Assembly (NCBI RefSeq): GCF_003286085.1
Contig: NW_020825312.1
Coordinates: 3,472,001 to 3,536,000 of the forward strand
DNA: 64,000 bases
Direction: 5' to 3'
Origin: Drosophila persimilis
Lineage: Eukaryota; Arthropoda; Insecta; Diptera; Drosophilidae
The notes beneath the pieces were generated by a model. The model did not search any database. It was not told where the DNA came from and saw only the letters and a program-made list of their open reading frames with translations. Both the position numbers and the translations under genes were made by a program. Numbering within the stretch: the stretch's first letter is position 1; each line of letters begins with the position of its first letter. Positions 13,229-26,500 of this stretch are shown piece by piece.

Positions 13229-13579
13229 CAGGTAACTTTTCAAATCCAAATGAAATATTGCACCGAAGTCTCTCGTGAAGGGGCATTAAGGGGGTTTATT
13301 GCCAGCAATAAACTCATTTGCGTACCCCCCAAATCCAGGGGAGACTCTTGTCTCTACTGGCGGCCGGCCTCCTTCGTCGGATGCTCTGCTCTCTTGAGTA
13401 CTTTTTTCGAATAAGGCCCTTCTCCGTATCCGTATCCGTAGCCGTAGCCGTAGCCGTGTCTCCCTCCGTGTCCGTTTGTATTTAAGTTTATGTGTGTACC
13501 CGTGTCATAGGCTGTGCCGTGAACCGGGAAAACCAGCTAACGTAAAACAAAAACCAAAATAAAAAAAAAAACCGAGAAC

Positions 13580-13800
13580 CAACCAAATTGCAAAAAATAA
13601 ATGTGCGGCGGGTGGCGGCTGGAGCAGGAGCAGACGCAGACGCAGCCGCACCAACAGTCCCGACCAGACAAAAGAAAGAGGACTCGGAAAAAGAAAAGAA
13701 AAGCCAGGAGGTCGAAACCGCAATCGCAATCGCATTCGGAATCGCAATCGCAATCGGAATCGGAATCGAAGAGGAGCTCCCATTAGGGAATCAACGCGAG
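13580..13800 (+). other. Possible 5' exon ending in a consensus splice donor
   Basis: An open stretch rich in gca/gca-gac and aatcgc/aatcgg hexamer repeats ends at a strong donor, cgcgag|gtaagt (gt at 13801). It could be a non-coding or N-terminal first exon of the downstream RhoGEF gene. The translated sequence is repeat-derived (alternating Ala, Ile and Gly), so I do not claim it as protein-coding. No TSS is identifiable. Confidence 0.2.
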
Positions 13801-15025
13801 GTAAGTACTGTACAGGTGGCAATCGATGCCACAGGGGAGAGGGTGTGGTGTGGTGTGGTGTGGAGTGGCGCCCCCCAAAAGACAATATTATGATGGATGT
13901 TCTCCCTATCGGTATTGTTTCACTTGCAGGCGGGCATGGCCGTGGCAGGCTCTGCTCTTCTCTTCTCTTCACTTCAGTTCTGTTTTTGTTTCGCCTTAGG
14001 GGGTTTTGCTGCAAAAGTTGACAGACCCCTTTGCATAAATCAGAGCCCGGGTCCCCAGATATCGAGTCCCCTCCCAATCCCACAGCCCCACAGCCCCCGG
14101 GCCCCCTTTCCGCTTTAAAAATCAATTCTGGCCCAATGTGTCGCCAGCCCAAAAGATTAAACTTCAGCTTTGACACGGGACACGGATGAGGCGACGGTTG
14201 ACTTCTCTGGTGGTGCCCCAGCTGTCTGTCTGTCTGTCTGTCTGTCAGGGGGTTATACAGGGGGGGGGGAGGCAGGCTTATCGATCAAACTCCTGGTGCA
14301 AGTTGGCCCCGGATGCGGTTTGTCTCCTTCTTCGGCTCCTTCCACCGCACAAAGGAAAGTTGTGCTGCGCCTTTGATTGCTCAGCAAAATGTAACATTAC
14401 CACATAAAAAGTGTGGCCCTGGCTTGTGGCCTGGGGGGCATTTGCGAAGTTCAGTCTTCGAAGTCTATATATAGACACTGCACCGCTGGTACTGGTGTGG
14501 GGCTGCTTGCTGGCTGGTCAACAGCTCGTATAAATCCTGCCACGCATTAATCGCCTCCCCTCCAAAAAGGTGTAGCATTCCCTCAGGGTCCTGGAGTACG
14601 CGTTGTGCTTAGACGAAGAAGCGGACGCCTCCACTGTATTGCGGGGCCAATTTGTATGGGTTTCACGTCTGGTTTCACGACTGCGTCAGCATGGACTCTG
14701 TGGCTCTGTCGCTGCAAATGGCACAGGCAGGGGCACAGGCTGTGGCACTGGTTTCGGTTTCGGTTCTGGTTCTGGTTCTGGCTCTCTGCCTCTTATGCTG
14801 ATGACATCATAACCATAAAAATTAAATTTTTGCTGCTCTGACAGGCAGCGGAAATGACGGCGCTTCACTGTCCGTTGTTGTGGTGCTCGCTGTGGCGCTG
14901 TGGCGCTGTCGTTGTCGTTGTCGGACGGATTTGGCAGCTCCACTGAAATCGAAAAGCGCCTTGAACTCTCTCTCTCTCGCACGTCGCGACCCACATCCGG
15001 ACGAGCAGGCGAGCGACGCGTCGCT

Positions 15026-15076
15026 TGGGCTTGGGTTGGGGTTGGGGTTGGGGTTGGGGTTTGGGGGTTTGGGTTG
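15026..15076. repeat. (TTGGGG)n telomere-like hexamer repeat
   Basis: About six ttgggg units, ending imperfectly as ttgggggtttgggttg. It resembles ciliate-type telomeric repeat, but flies do not use such telomeres, so this is an ordinary hexamer microsatellite with G-quadruplex potential on the + strand. Confidence 0.85.
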
Positions 15077-17323
15077 AATATAAAATTTAATCGCAAGACA
15101 CACATTTAATTTAATTTAATGAAGGAGAACAACATGCTCGCTCGCTCGCTCGGTCGCTTATCTTGGGCTCTGCCGTGATTCGCTGCGAGAACCCACTCCT
15201 TGGGGACAGCACCTCCTCCACAGCATAGAATATTTAAATTGCTGGAAAATAGGTTACAATTATTCAACGTGAACGAGGAGGATGCTTGTTTCGGAGGAGG
15301 TGTCAGGTCTCCACCGAGAGAGCTACCCTTGGGTCGTGCGCTTATTTTTTAGGGTCCAGGGTCTTTGAATGCGATATTCCTCTCTAAATAGGGAATAGGT
15401 TCATGCTGAAATGGGACTCTTATGAAAACTGCCTTACTTCGCGCTGGATGTCTTCTTCTGAGCCACGAAACTGCACTCCAATTAAGGGAACGCCAGGAGG
15501 AGGCGGGGGCACACTCAATCGGGCAATATGCCGCCAGCCACACTTCTGCCACCACCACTGTGGCCACTGTGGGGCATGAAGGATGGTGGACTTTATTAAA
15601 GACCAGCCCCAAAACACCGTCTCCGTCTCCGTCTGCGTCTCCGTCTGTGTCCCTGCCTCGGGGCTTAATTATACATTATTTTGGTCTAGGCCCAAGCAGA
15701 CGCACACATCCACGTCGGCGGGCCACGTCGCGTGCTCGAGAGGCGTCCAGGCGTGTGCAATGATTTATGTTATGTGCAGCAGCGGGGGGTGCAGGGAGGC
15801 CGGGGGCCCGGCACCCCACTCTTACGAGCATGTTTGCCTATTGGTATCGCTGTCCTTATCCGTATCCGAGCGTATTCGTATTTATGGCCAAATAATATTA
15901 ATAACAATAAAGCTTTCCGAACCACTTTATGGCCAAGTTTTCGTTGGCTCGAAAAAAGATTCCCCAAAGGATTGCTGAAAGAGCCTCCATGAATCCTCGT
16001 CTTGGTAATCTTTTCGTGACCTTAACAATAACATATCTGATATCTACGGGCAATGAGAATGAGAATGAGAACGAGAGCGAGAGAGAGAGAGAGATACGAT
16101 ACTCGTAAACCGAAAGCAGATTAATGTGCTCCCGGGCTTATTCGATTCTTGTTTTCCATATTTTATGGCCATACAGCATTTGCAATTTGCTATTTGCATT
16201 TCCCGAGATAGAAGAGATTGGATCGGAGCCACGAGGACAGATGCACCTTTGAATACGATTACGAGATAAATGTGCACATCGATTTGTTTCGAAAATCGGG
16301 GATTCCTCAAAGGGCATTCGAGGCCAGAGGGACTAAGGGACTTAACGGATGTGTTCCAAGAGTCCATTCCATGGCGGTGGCTGCACTTATTAAATCCTCT
16401 CTTCGCTCTGTTGGAACACCAGATGGGTAGGGCTCCTCCCCTCCGTTTAGCCAAGGGGTTGGACATCCAAAATATATGCACATTCATTAAAGTTCTCTTA
16501 TATTTCCATCGATTGGCATCCAGATTGGCAAAATTATGGTAAAATTCGTGTCTCGCCCTTCATTTGAAATGCTAACACGTTTCCCCCATGTGCCCCCATG
16601 TGCACCCCCATGTGCACCCCCCATGTTCACGTGAAACCCCAAAAGTTTTCATTTCCCATAGAAAAAAAAAACGAAATCGAAAAATATAGGAAAACTAATC
16701 CCAAAATAGGAAAAAGGAAAAAACTTTCATGAAAATTTCCGAGCGATGGTTGCGCCAATAAATTGATTTTTTAATTAAATTATGGAATTTACATTCATTT
16801 TGTTTGAAGAGTGCTTCACCCTGTAGTTACCCAAAGTGCTTTCTATGAGGGAATACTCGATGGACATTTGAGTGTAGAGGTATTTAGAGGTCTGCATTCG
16901 AGGCAACGATCCCCAAAGAGATCCCCAATAGAATACACTCACGTGAGACTCGTTTGCACAACATTTAAAGCACTTTTTCCTGAACTATGTACTACAGAAG
17001 GGCTACCATTTGGTAGGCTTAAGGATAATCGAATGGGTCGGGAAGTCAGGTCGAAGAAGGGGGGCCGCCGCCGCATCACATAGAACCTCTCGCCTTTAAA
17101 AGAAAACACACAAATTTTAAACATTTTCCTATTCTTTTCTCTCCCATTTTCAGCAAACCATCGAACAACCAAATAATAGAATAAGCAATAGCATCCTTCT
17201 ACTTGTGAAGGACACACACAATACAATATATATTTAGGACGCTTTAAAGGATACCTAGAATAAGGTTTACGAAATACGAATACACGTAATGTGTGTTTCT
17301 TTGGGGAAAATCAACGCTTCATA

Positions 17324-17356
17324 AATTACGATTTACGATTTACGATTTACGATTTA
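17324..17356. repeat. (TTTACGA)n heptamer repeat
   Basis: Four to five tttacga units in tandem. Confidence 0.85.
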
Positions 17357-17415
17357 GTGAATAGACAAATTTAAGAACCAACAACCATCGGGTGTTTTAT
17401 ATCCCGCCACACGCC

Positions 17416-17474
17416 ACAGGGATACAGGGATACAGGGATACTGGGCTACTGGGATACAGGAATACAGGAATACA
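17416..17474. repeat. GGGATACA octamer-like tandem repeat
   Basis: About seven imperfect gggataca/ggaataca units lie about 75 bp before the first ATG of the RhoGEF frame. They are probably 5' UTR or promoter sequence. Confidence 0.75.
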
Positions 17475-17549
17475 AGGGTAAACGGGGAAGGAGACGACTG
17501 CAGAAGGAGGCTCGAGACCCTCCCAACATCACGGCAAAGTGCGGCCGTA

Positions 17550-20500
17550 ATGGGTGGTGGCTTTGCGGGGCCACCAATTACATTAGCAACCAGCAACCAG
17601 AGCCCGGCCTTAGCCAGAGCCAGAGCCAGAAACACCAAGGCCTCACAGCCTCAACCACACCCCAGCCCCAACCCATATCCGCGGACAAAAACAGAGACGC
17701 AAACAGAGACGCAAACGGAGACGGAGACGGCGACGGAGACCAGGTCCTCAACCATCGCTCCAATGCACGAGAAACTCCTGGAGAAGGAGGAGACGCGCAA
17801 AGAAAAGACTGAACGGGCAACAAGTCTGCTTGGCGGCAAGGTCAAGGAGAAGCCGCCCAAGGACAAGCCACCCAAGCAATCGAAATTCGCCGAGCGGCTG
17901 CGACGCTCCTTCCGCCGCGGCGACCATCGGTCGCTGGAGATCAAGCGTCAGGAGCCCACGCCGGAAGAGCTACAGGCCAAGAGCCGTGCCACTCCACCGC
18001 TGCCGCTGCCACTGCCGCTGTCGTCGGAGAACAACAACCTGGTCGGTGGCAGGCCCCCCTCGGCCTTCGCCCTCAGCCAGCTCCATCTGCCCGGTGTGGG
18101 CCTCGGCGGACACATCAATCCCGCTTTGCTGCTGGACAGCCCCGACGAGTGCACGCCCCCGGAGTACGCCTACCGGCACCTGAGCAGCGTCGCCACCACC
18201 AACTCGAGCACCTCCCTGGAGAGCAACTGCGAGCTGGGAGATCTGAGCGGCTCCCAGACGAGCGTCTTCTACTGGGCCTGTGGCCAACAGACGACCACCG
18301 CATCCATGGGCGGAGAGGTGAGCACGGCCAACGGTGCGGGTGCGAGTGCGAGTGCGGGTGCGGGTGCGGGAGCAGCAACAGGAACAGGATTGGATGCACA
18401 AGAGCGTAGCAAGCGACGCCTGGAGACACAGAGCAGCAATCGGAGCGACCAGCAGCCGATATCCATTACAACGACCACATCCTCGGCACCGGCCAGCGGC
18501 AGCCGGAGCTGCAGCCTCACCAGCGAGAGCAGCTCCGTGCGGCTCACACGACTCCAGAACTTCCTGTTCAAGAGCAGCAACGAGAGCTCGAGGAGCTGCC
18601 AGGGGCATTCGAACGAGGGCTTTACCGCCTCCTCGCACAACTCCTCCTCGGGGGAGTGGGAGCAGATGGGCGCCCACGGGCCGCTGTCCAGCAGCAGCGG
18701 TGTGGGCTTCCACGGTGGCTCCTTCCCAGAGGAGAGCACACCCGATGAGACCGATGCCACGGACGCGGGCAGCACGCTGCCCGTGGAGAGCGGCGAGGCC
18801 GGAGGCGGCTACTACCAGTACACGCTGACCTCCCCGAACAACCCCTTCCTGCCGGAGATCACAGCCCGCACCTACCACAGCACCTACGAGGAAGATGGCC
18901 TGGAGCCGATGGAGGAGCTGCAGCTGGACGGGAACGTGACGTCCGTGAAGTACAATGCCAGTGCCGCTGGCACGCGGTCCGCCCAGCTGCCGACCCCCGC
19001 CTACAGTCGCGCCGGGTCCCAGGAGTCGACGCACAGCGAGAGCGGCGTCAGCTGTCCCCCTGGGCCGAGTCCCAGTCCAGCCTCCAGCTCCTCCTCGACG
19101 CCCGGACGGCACAGGCGCAAGCTTTTCAGCCTGAATTCGCCCACTCGTCTGCTGCACCATGCGCCCGTCGCCCAGTCCCAGCCCCAGGCCCAGCCCCCGC
19201 CGTCGGCCTCGCCACCCGCCGGCACCCAGCAGGAGAGCGGCGGCCGGTTCCATTCTGGCAGTCTGGTGCGGAGTCTCAATCCCTTCCTGCCCACCGCCTC
19301 CTCGCCCAAGCGGGGCTCGCCCCTGAAGCAGTCGGCCGTCACCTCGCCGGGCGCCGTGACCCCGGACCTGGGCACGAAGCGGGAGGAGTTCCTGCGGGCC
19401 ACCATGAAGATTTGCCTGGTCGTCTCGCCGCCCAGCAGCAAGCTGCAGGTGAGTGGAGGAGCAGGTCCTGCTCCATGGGCCATGGAGCATGTCCATGAAG
19501 GAGCCAAAGCAAATGTTTGCTTTAAGAAATGAGAATAAACAGATTTTATACCACCCCACCATTCGGGTATTTCTATTTTATTTCCACTTTTCCTTTGGTT
19601 TCTCCTCCTTGCTTGCTTTCCTGAGTTTTGCCGAGTTTTCCTTCGTTTGCCTTTTCGTTTCTTGGTTTCTGCTTTATTGAATTATATAATTTTCAAATAA
19701 CAGAAAACCTTTATCGTATAAACTCTGGCTCTGGGAGCAACAACAATTTAGGGCAATGTGCAAGATTAATTTTCTTCGTCACGCACACGCACACGACATG
19801 TATTTGGTTTTTGCCCTCTCGCTCCCAGCCTCGATAGCACACACGCCCGTACATATTTTGTTTTTGCACTCTCGGACGTTTTCATTGGTTGTCCTAGAAT
19901 AAACTCTCCATTTGGAGAAAGGAATCGCCTTGCTCATTCCATCATCCGCATAGAGCGAAAGAATGGCGATCCTAAAATGTGAAATACATTGTAGAAGCCA
20001 TCAGATTATAATCGTCAATTAATATACGTACATATGCATTTACGAGTATAGGTGAATCCATTATTCATTGCAAATGATATTGAATTGAATCATTTATTGA
20101 ATTTGGTTCGTTTTGTCAACGGCTTTAATGCTTGAATGCCTGAATGGAATTGCAATAAGCGCCTCTAACGACCACGCATAACATAAATATTATATTAAAT
20201 ATTATAATAAATGCGAATTGCGAGATGTGGACTACACACGAGTGTATTACGCATACGTAGCATGAACAAGAACGTGAATGCATGGTAGACCCGCATGAAT
20301 ATGTGTGTCTGTGAGGATTCAATTGTCCTCCGGAGGACATTTAGGGGCATTAGCGCAAATGCAGTCAAGCAGTAAATTGCATCAACGATTTGTCCGCTTA
20401 GTCTCCGTCGCTGCGGCAGCATCCATTCCCCCAAGGACGTGCCCGCCACACACACACACACACACACAAAGCTGTGAGTGGAGTGGGGACACAGCCACAG

Positions 20501-23500
20501 CCACAGACACAGGCACAGACTCAGTCTTAGGCTCAGATTCAGGCTCGGTTATTCATTCAGAGATTCAATGGACGTGTCATCGTTCCATCACTGAATCTTG
20601 CAGCAGCAGCAGCATCGTAGAGCTTCATGCTCGTAGGTTTGTGCTGTGTGTATCAAATCCTCGGCTTTTCCTTTATATTTAACGTTTTTCCCGTACTGAA
20701 TGCACGTTCATAGAATGTATTTATCATTTAATCCCATTTGTATTTGTTTAAGTGAATAGAGAGCCCCTCCCAGGTATCGTAAGCCGAATTCTTACTGCAA
20801 TTTATACCATATTTAATTTATCAATTTATCATTTGAAGGTGCCTTGATTTGAGAGTGCCTACATACATATAAGTGTAAGATCAATCGTTTTAGTTGAATG
20901 ATTCCAAGGACCATCTCATACTCACATATACTCTCATTAAAACCCTACCAAATAATACTAAAATCGCTTTTTATGCACTGTAAAGCACCTCATCGTCGAC
21001 GAGTACCCTTGCGGTAGGCAAATCTTGAAATTCGACACCCACTTGTGTGTCCTGGCGACCAGAGGTCCTTGTGGACCCATGTCTTGGCGTGTTTGCTCTG
21101 GCAGCGCGTCGTGTTTGGGTGCAGGGACCAAAGTGATTTTCGCTGTTGTGCGTGTCGTGGGAACGATCCCTGACCCCGGCCCCGGCCCCGGCCCCGGCCC
21201 GGCTCAGAAAGGGAGGGGGATTGTACATGAAAATGCCGTGGTCAAGATGCTGCTGAAAGGGCGCCTAAAGGGAAATCGTTAGCGGCTTTAAAGGTGCGAA
21301 ATATTACGAGTGCAAGTCCTAATTTAGAATGAATACTTTGTTAACCCATTAAGTGTCCTTCTTCCGGGCAGAAATTATGAAATTATGATTTCCCCAAACA
21401 ATACCAAAATGTTTTGTTTTGTTATGAGAACAAAAGAGAGCGTCAGAAGCACAGGGCCAAAATGCTTGCTAGACAAGGCCATAAGCAGGGAACGAGAGAG
21501 AGAGAGAGAGAGAGAGTCCCGACTGGGGCGATACCTCCTCCGAGAACAGAGGCAACACCCTCTCTCTGCCTGCACGGCTCCAAGAGACCCCTCTGATACC
21601 GGGTACCCAGTGGGAGAACAACAATTCACGATAAAACAGGAAACAAAAACCATAAACCAGAGTAAAGGGCAAGGGACGACGCTGGAAATGGCCAAAAGCA
21701 GAAAGTAGAAAGTAGAAAGTGGAAAGCAGAAAGCAGGGCATTGTGAATTATTGTCGTCAGCAGGAATAGGACTACAGACGAGACTGTATCAGAACGGCAC
21801 GCGCATCCTTGAACAGACTCCGCTCCGCTCACCCTACGAGGGGGAGTCCTGTGCGGGGGAGTGTCCCTCGGCAGGGGCTTAAATCTCTGCAGCCAGAAAT
21901 TGGGCGGTAAGCTTCCCTCCATTCCAAGTGGAAATATAGAATACAGCCAGACATTTGAATACTACTGCCTCTCCAGGAGTGCTCTCTATTTCCCTTCGGA
22001 TCAAAGGAACACTACATTTTTGGATGTTGCATAGCCGGTAATGATTTTATTTAGTCCCTGTCAGTGGCTGTGGCCGATGCCATTTCAGATACAAGGATTT
22101 TCCTCGAGAGTGCCACTGAAATGTGTAAATCACTGCCGAGTCCTTGACTACGGAACCCAGAGGGGGCCAAGAGCGGCGGCGGCGGCATTGACTTTGCCAC
22201 TGACACTGGGGCGGTGGGAGGGCAGTCGGTGGCTCTTGACTGATGTAATCTCAGTGCATTAGGCGAGGACAGGACACAGGACAGGAAGTCTTCTAGGACA
22301 CGTCTAGGGCCCTTGGCCCTGCTGGCGCAATCTTTTTGTTCTCGATGCATCTCTCGTGCCCTTTTGGCTACTGCCGCCGACTGCTGGCAGCAATTTATTT
22401 TTCCGGCAAGAGCACCCCAGGGGCATTAGGAATAACATTGTACGCTTAAAGCGCGAAATACTCTGGTAATCCCATAAGGATTCGTCGCCCTTTGAATGCA
22501 CTTCCCGCGAGATTGCATTCTATATTGAATATTACTTCATTTAATCCGTTTTTGTTTTGAAGAAATACCAACATTTGTTGCAGGAAAACTGCTCAAATCA
22601 TGAGTCCCATAAAAACATTCACAGGAATTTATTTTAAAGCACCGGCATGCCGATGGCATTTTATTTGAATTTTTTGATGTGCAAAATCATACAACGCCTC
22701 ATGCGCAACCATTGAAATATGTATAATAAAAAGCTCTCGACAATCCAATGCCAATGCCAACAATATTCCCCATATTCAATTATCAATATCCGAGTGAGAG
22801 AGAGAGAGAGAGAGGAACGCCTGATTGATTTCAGACCGCTTTTAATTTCCATTTGCAGCTGAAATCGAAAAGCCTCACGCACTTGGATGGCCTCGACACG
22901 GTGGTGGCCTGCCAGCACGGGCCCGGGGGGACTGCAGCAACAACATCGGTGGTCCAGGCACCTGGGGCATCTGGGGCACCTGGGGTGTCCTCCGGGCATC
23001 AGCATCAGCATCATCATCAGGCGGCAGCAACGACACCGACGGCGCTTGGCCGGCAGCCCCATGCGGTAAGTGACGATGTCATGGATGACCACAGGTCCTG
23101 CCACCCTCCATCCTTTGTAGTCTGTTAAATGTAGTGTACGTAGGCGCCTAGTCCTGTAGATGCCGACGGGTTGCCGCTCGAGGATTATCCGTAGTGTCTC
23201 CTTAATGCGTTTCTCATTTCTCATTTGTTAATGTGTTTTCACTTTGGTTTCACTTTGATTTTGACTGCCTTTGCTTCCTTTGCTTCCACTGCTATTGTTG
23301 CCGTTACTGTTAATATTCGTTTTAAGTTTTGCACTTCACCTGAGATGCCCTTTGCTTTTTGTACTCTATAAAACATATACACACTATATTCTGGATCATC
23401 CGTCTGTCTGTCTGTCTGTGCCTTTGATCTACCACAACTATGGCTCTGCAAGGGTATCCAATGCCTCGCTCGTCCTTCCCTCTTCTGTGCTGGCTGTTAT

Positions 23501-26500
23501 TCATTGGGAAAAATCCTTGTTCCTTTAGCTGTCACTTTTCAACAGTAGAAGTACGTGACTTTTCTATGATTTAGAGAGGGACTTCTTCCACTTTTCTCTC
23601 CTTCTCTGCCCGGTCTCTGTTATCATTTACAACTTTTTAGCACGGATAGCAGTTTAGTTCCCACTGACAGCAGCACCCGCAGAGAACCCCTTACGCTCTC
23701 TCGTTGAATCGATGCAATTTTCTCTTGCCAAAGTTAAGCCAATAAACTTGTCGTGGATTAAGGAAGCCATTCAATTGGTAGTAGAAACTGTTTGGGACAC
23801 CACGCACTGGCTATAGATAAGGGTACTATATCCGTCGTGTCTTTGGGAGCTTGTAGATTGTAATATCCAAGTCGAGGACTAGTTATTGGAAAATAGTGAT
23901 GAAATATGTAGATGCTGCATGCAATAAGTATTTTATTCCGAATAAATATTGTTATCGATAGTCAGACTAGTCATTTATCGGAATAATTATTGAAGTAGCT
24001 TCATTAATAGTGGGAGTAGCGATTAATCGGAATAATAGTCGGAGTAGCGTTTCATCAGAATAATCGACTATTAATATTCGTATTCTCATATTTTTTTTTA
24101 CTATTTCCTTCACTTTGATAATCTCTAATTTCCACTGTAGAATCGATTGAAATCGTTTTGAAACGCCTAACGACTATTCTGTATTCTCTTCCTTTCTCTC
24201 TCTCTCTCTCTCTCCCCCTCTATGTCTGTGCCTCTCTACCACTCTCTCTTCCTACTCTATCTTTTACTTCACGTTTTGTTTATTTGCCAACCGCTTGAAC
24301 CCCTCACCCTCCACCCGCTGCCCCTACTCCCATCCGAAAACAGACGGAAAAGAACGATCCGGCGAGAGTTTGTCCGCTTTCAGTACTGGCGCCCCAGTCC
24401 GTGCCTCACCCACCCACAATTTACACCCAAGCACCGCAGATCGTGCGTCGGGCACCGTCGCTGATGCTCTCACTCTCGCCCACGCTCGACATAACGACAA
24501 CGGCCGCGTCCGCCTGCTTTGCCGGCACCGGTCGTCCCACTGTGCACTCGAGTGCCAGCTCCTTGCACCATCATCAGCAGCAGCAGCACCAGCATCAGCA
24601 GAACCAAAAGCACCCACAGCAGCCTGCCATGGCTGCCATGGCTGCCACGGCGGCCACGAGTAGTTGCACCAGTGCCACCAGTGGCACAGCGACAACTCAT
24701 TCGATACCCTCCTCCTCCTCCTTCAAACACTTTCAGTATCCTGGCGGCGAGGCGCAGGCTGCGGCGACCTCGTTGAGCCCCTACAGCAGCACGCCTACTT
24801 CGGGCCCACCGCTGACTTCTCCGTCAGGCCTGTCGGCGACGACGTCGGCGACTGTCAAAAAGAAATCCTCATTTCTGCAGCGCAAGAAACCGCTATTGAC
24901 ACGCAGCGAGGTGAGTCCTGAACACCGGCACTCGAGAGCGGGCCAAAATAAGGGAACGGAGCACTATATAATCCATCCAGGAGAATCGCACTTGAGTTGT
25001 GGCATCCGCGATACAGGAAGAGGAACAGGCAGAGGCACCCCGGTGACCGGAGGTCGAGAGTGCTTCAATATGGATTCATAATCAGGCCTTGAGAGCCTTG
25101 AGAGCTCGGAGAACCCTCCACCCCTCCACCCCACTCCCCACTCTTGTGGGGAAACTCAAACAGAACTCAAACCTCCCCCCCTCCCCCATTCCTCTGTGGA
25201 GGGGTTCTACCTCGTAGATTTTTAATTTCTCTCCTGTATTTGTTTTGTCGCCTTAATCAGCAAAGTTGTTGTACAACTCTCTCATCCTCCTGCCGCTTGG
25301 CGCCTTCCTTTCTTTGGTTTCCCGAGAATTCCGCTCCGCCGCCCGCCCCACAAGCACGGGGGCAATATTCCGTAATGTTTGCTCATTCAGTAGTTTCTGT
25401 GGCACCCCTTTGGCGGCGGCAACCACTTGAAGCTCGACGTATCCGCGCTCCGTTCCGCTTCGCATTCGAGAAAGTACATACATATAGCTTATGGATTCTG
25501 CTTACGATGGATACCTTTCAAATTTAATCCAGGAACTTCCAAGACCTTTACTTGTCACTAAAACGTCTCCCATCCTTCGCCTAGGTATCCAGTTCCGAGT
25601 TCTTTTCCGTGTCGTTTTGCATGGACTCGTCCCAGCATCCGGACGAGGAATTCATACCGGCCACAAAAGGTGTAACCCTACTGTAAGTTCCCTCAAATAC
25701 CCTTAAGATCTGGGGCTCCAATTTTCGTCCATTTTCAGTAATGCCCTCAGCCATGCCCTGCGGCGGAGAAACCTCACCTTTTCGCAGATCACGATAACGG
25801 ACAATAATCCCACGCCCAGTTTTTTAGATGCAGGTCCCTCGCCCGCAACGAGCTCCGTGGATGAGCAAACCGACGTGGAGAACCTGGCTGGCCACCATTT
25901 GTGCATCACGGAACGGGGCTCCAATCGCAAGCCACTGCAGAAGGCGGCCTCCTTTGTAAGTGAATCGCATCGATCAAGGATCGACTATGTAAATCTATTC
26001 CGTTCCGTTCCACCCAAAAGGGATCCCGACAACCGCCGCCCCGCCTGCTGCCCTCCGCCTCGACGGAAGAGACCAGCGACGCAGCTGTGGCGGCAGGCAA
26101 GCAGATCAAACAGCGATGGTCCTCCCTGTTCGGCATCAAGAACCCCCAGCAGAGCCAGCTGTGTGAGCTCCTCAACAGCTACTCGCGGAGTGGAGTGCCG
26201 CAGCGGGCGGAGGGTCTCAGCTTCGAGCATCCGGACCTCGACAACTCGCTGGCATACCTGCAGAACATGCACAAGTCCTGGCGGGACTTCGTCGAGAGCG
26301 AGGCCATGCCCGAGAGCGAGGTCAAGATCCAGACGGCCATATGGGAGCTGGTCACCACCGAAGTGTACTACATACACGCCCTGCAAACGGTGACGGATGT
26401 AAGGGTCGTCTGCTCCCCAAAGAGGGAATCCCCAGGTATCTGACTTTGCTATTTCGTTGCAGCTTTTCCTAGCTTGTCTGGAGGCCGTGCAGACGGAACG

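Larger units (their letters stand above)
1..17549. other. Gene-free, repeat-rich upstream or intronic DNA
   Basis: No reading frame here looks like a real protein. The longer open frames translate simple repeats (poly-Ser/Cys, His-Thr from CA tracts, Arg-rich frames). The stretch carries many microsatellites and short minisatellites, listed separately, and several possible splice-like signals: polypyrimidine-cag|gtaact at 2102/2103 and 13231/13232, and a gtaagt donor at 13801. By position it could be the promoter and long 5' intron(s) of the RhoGEF gene that begins at 17550, but no transcript boundary can be fixed from sequence alone. Confidence 0.6.

Noticed and set aside
15026..15076. TTGGGG repeat considered as telomeric DNA
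   Set aside because: Flies use retrotransposon telomeres; this is a short interstitial hexamer repeat among many others.
17970..19562. 530-codon open frame on the minus strand opposite RhoGEF exon 1
   Set aside because: It mirrors a GC-biased sense frame. The translation is Gly/Arg/Ala-rich with no domain, and the sense strand has continuous exons in phase.
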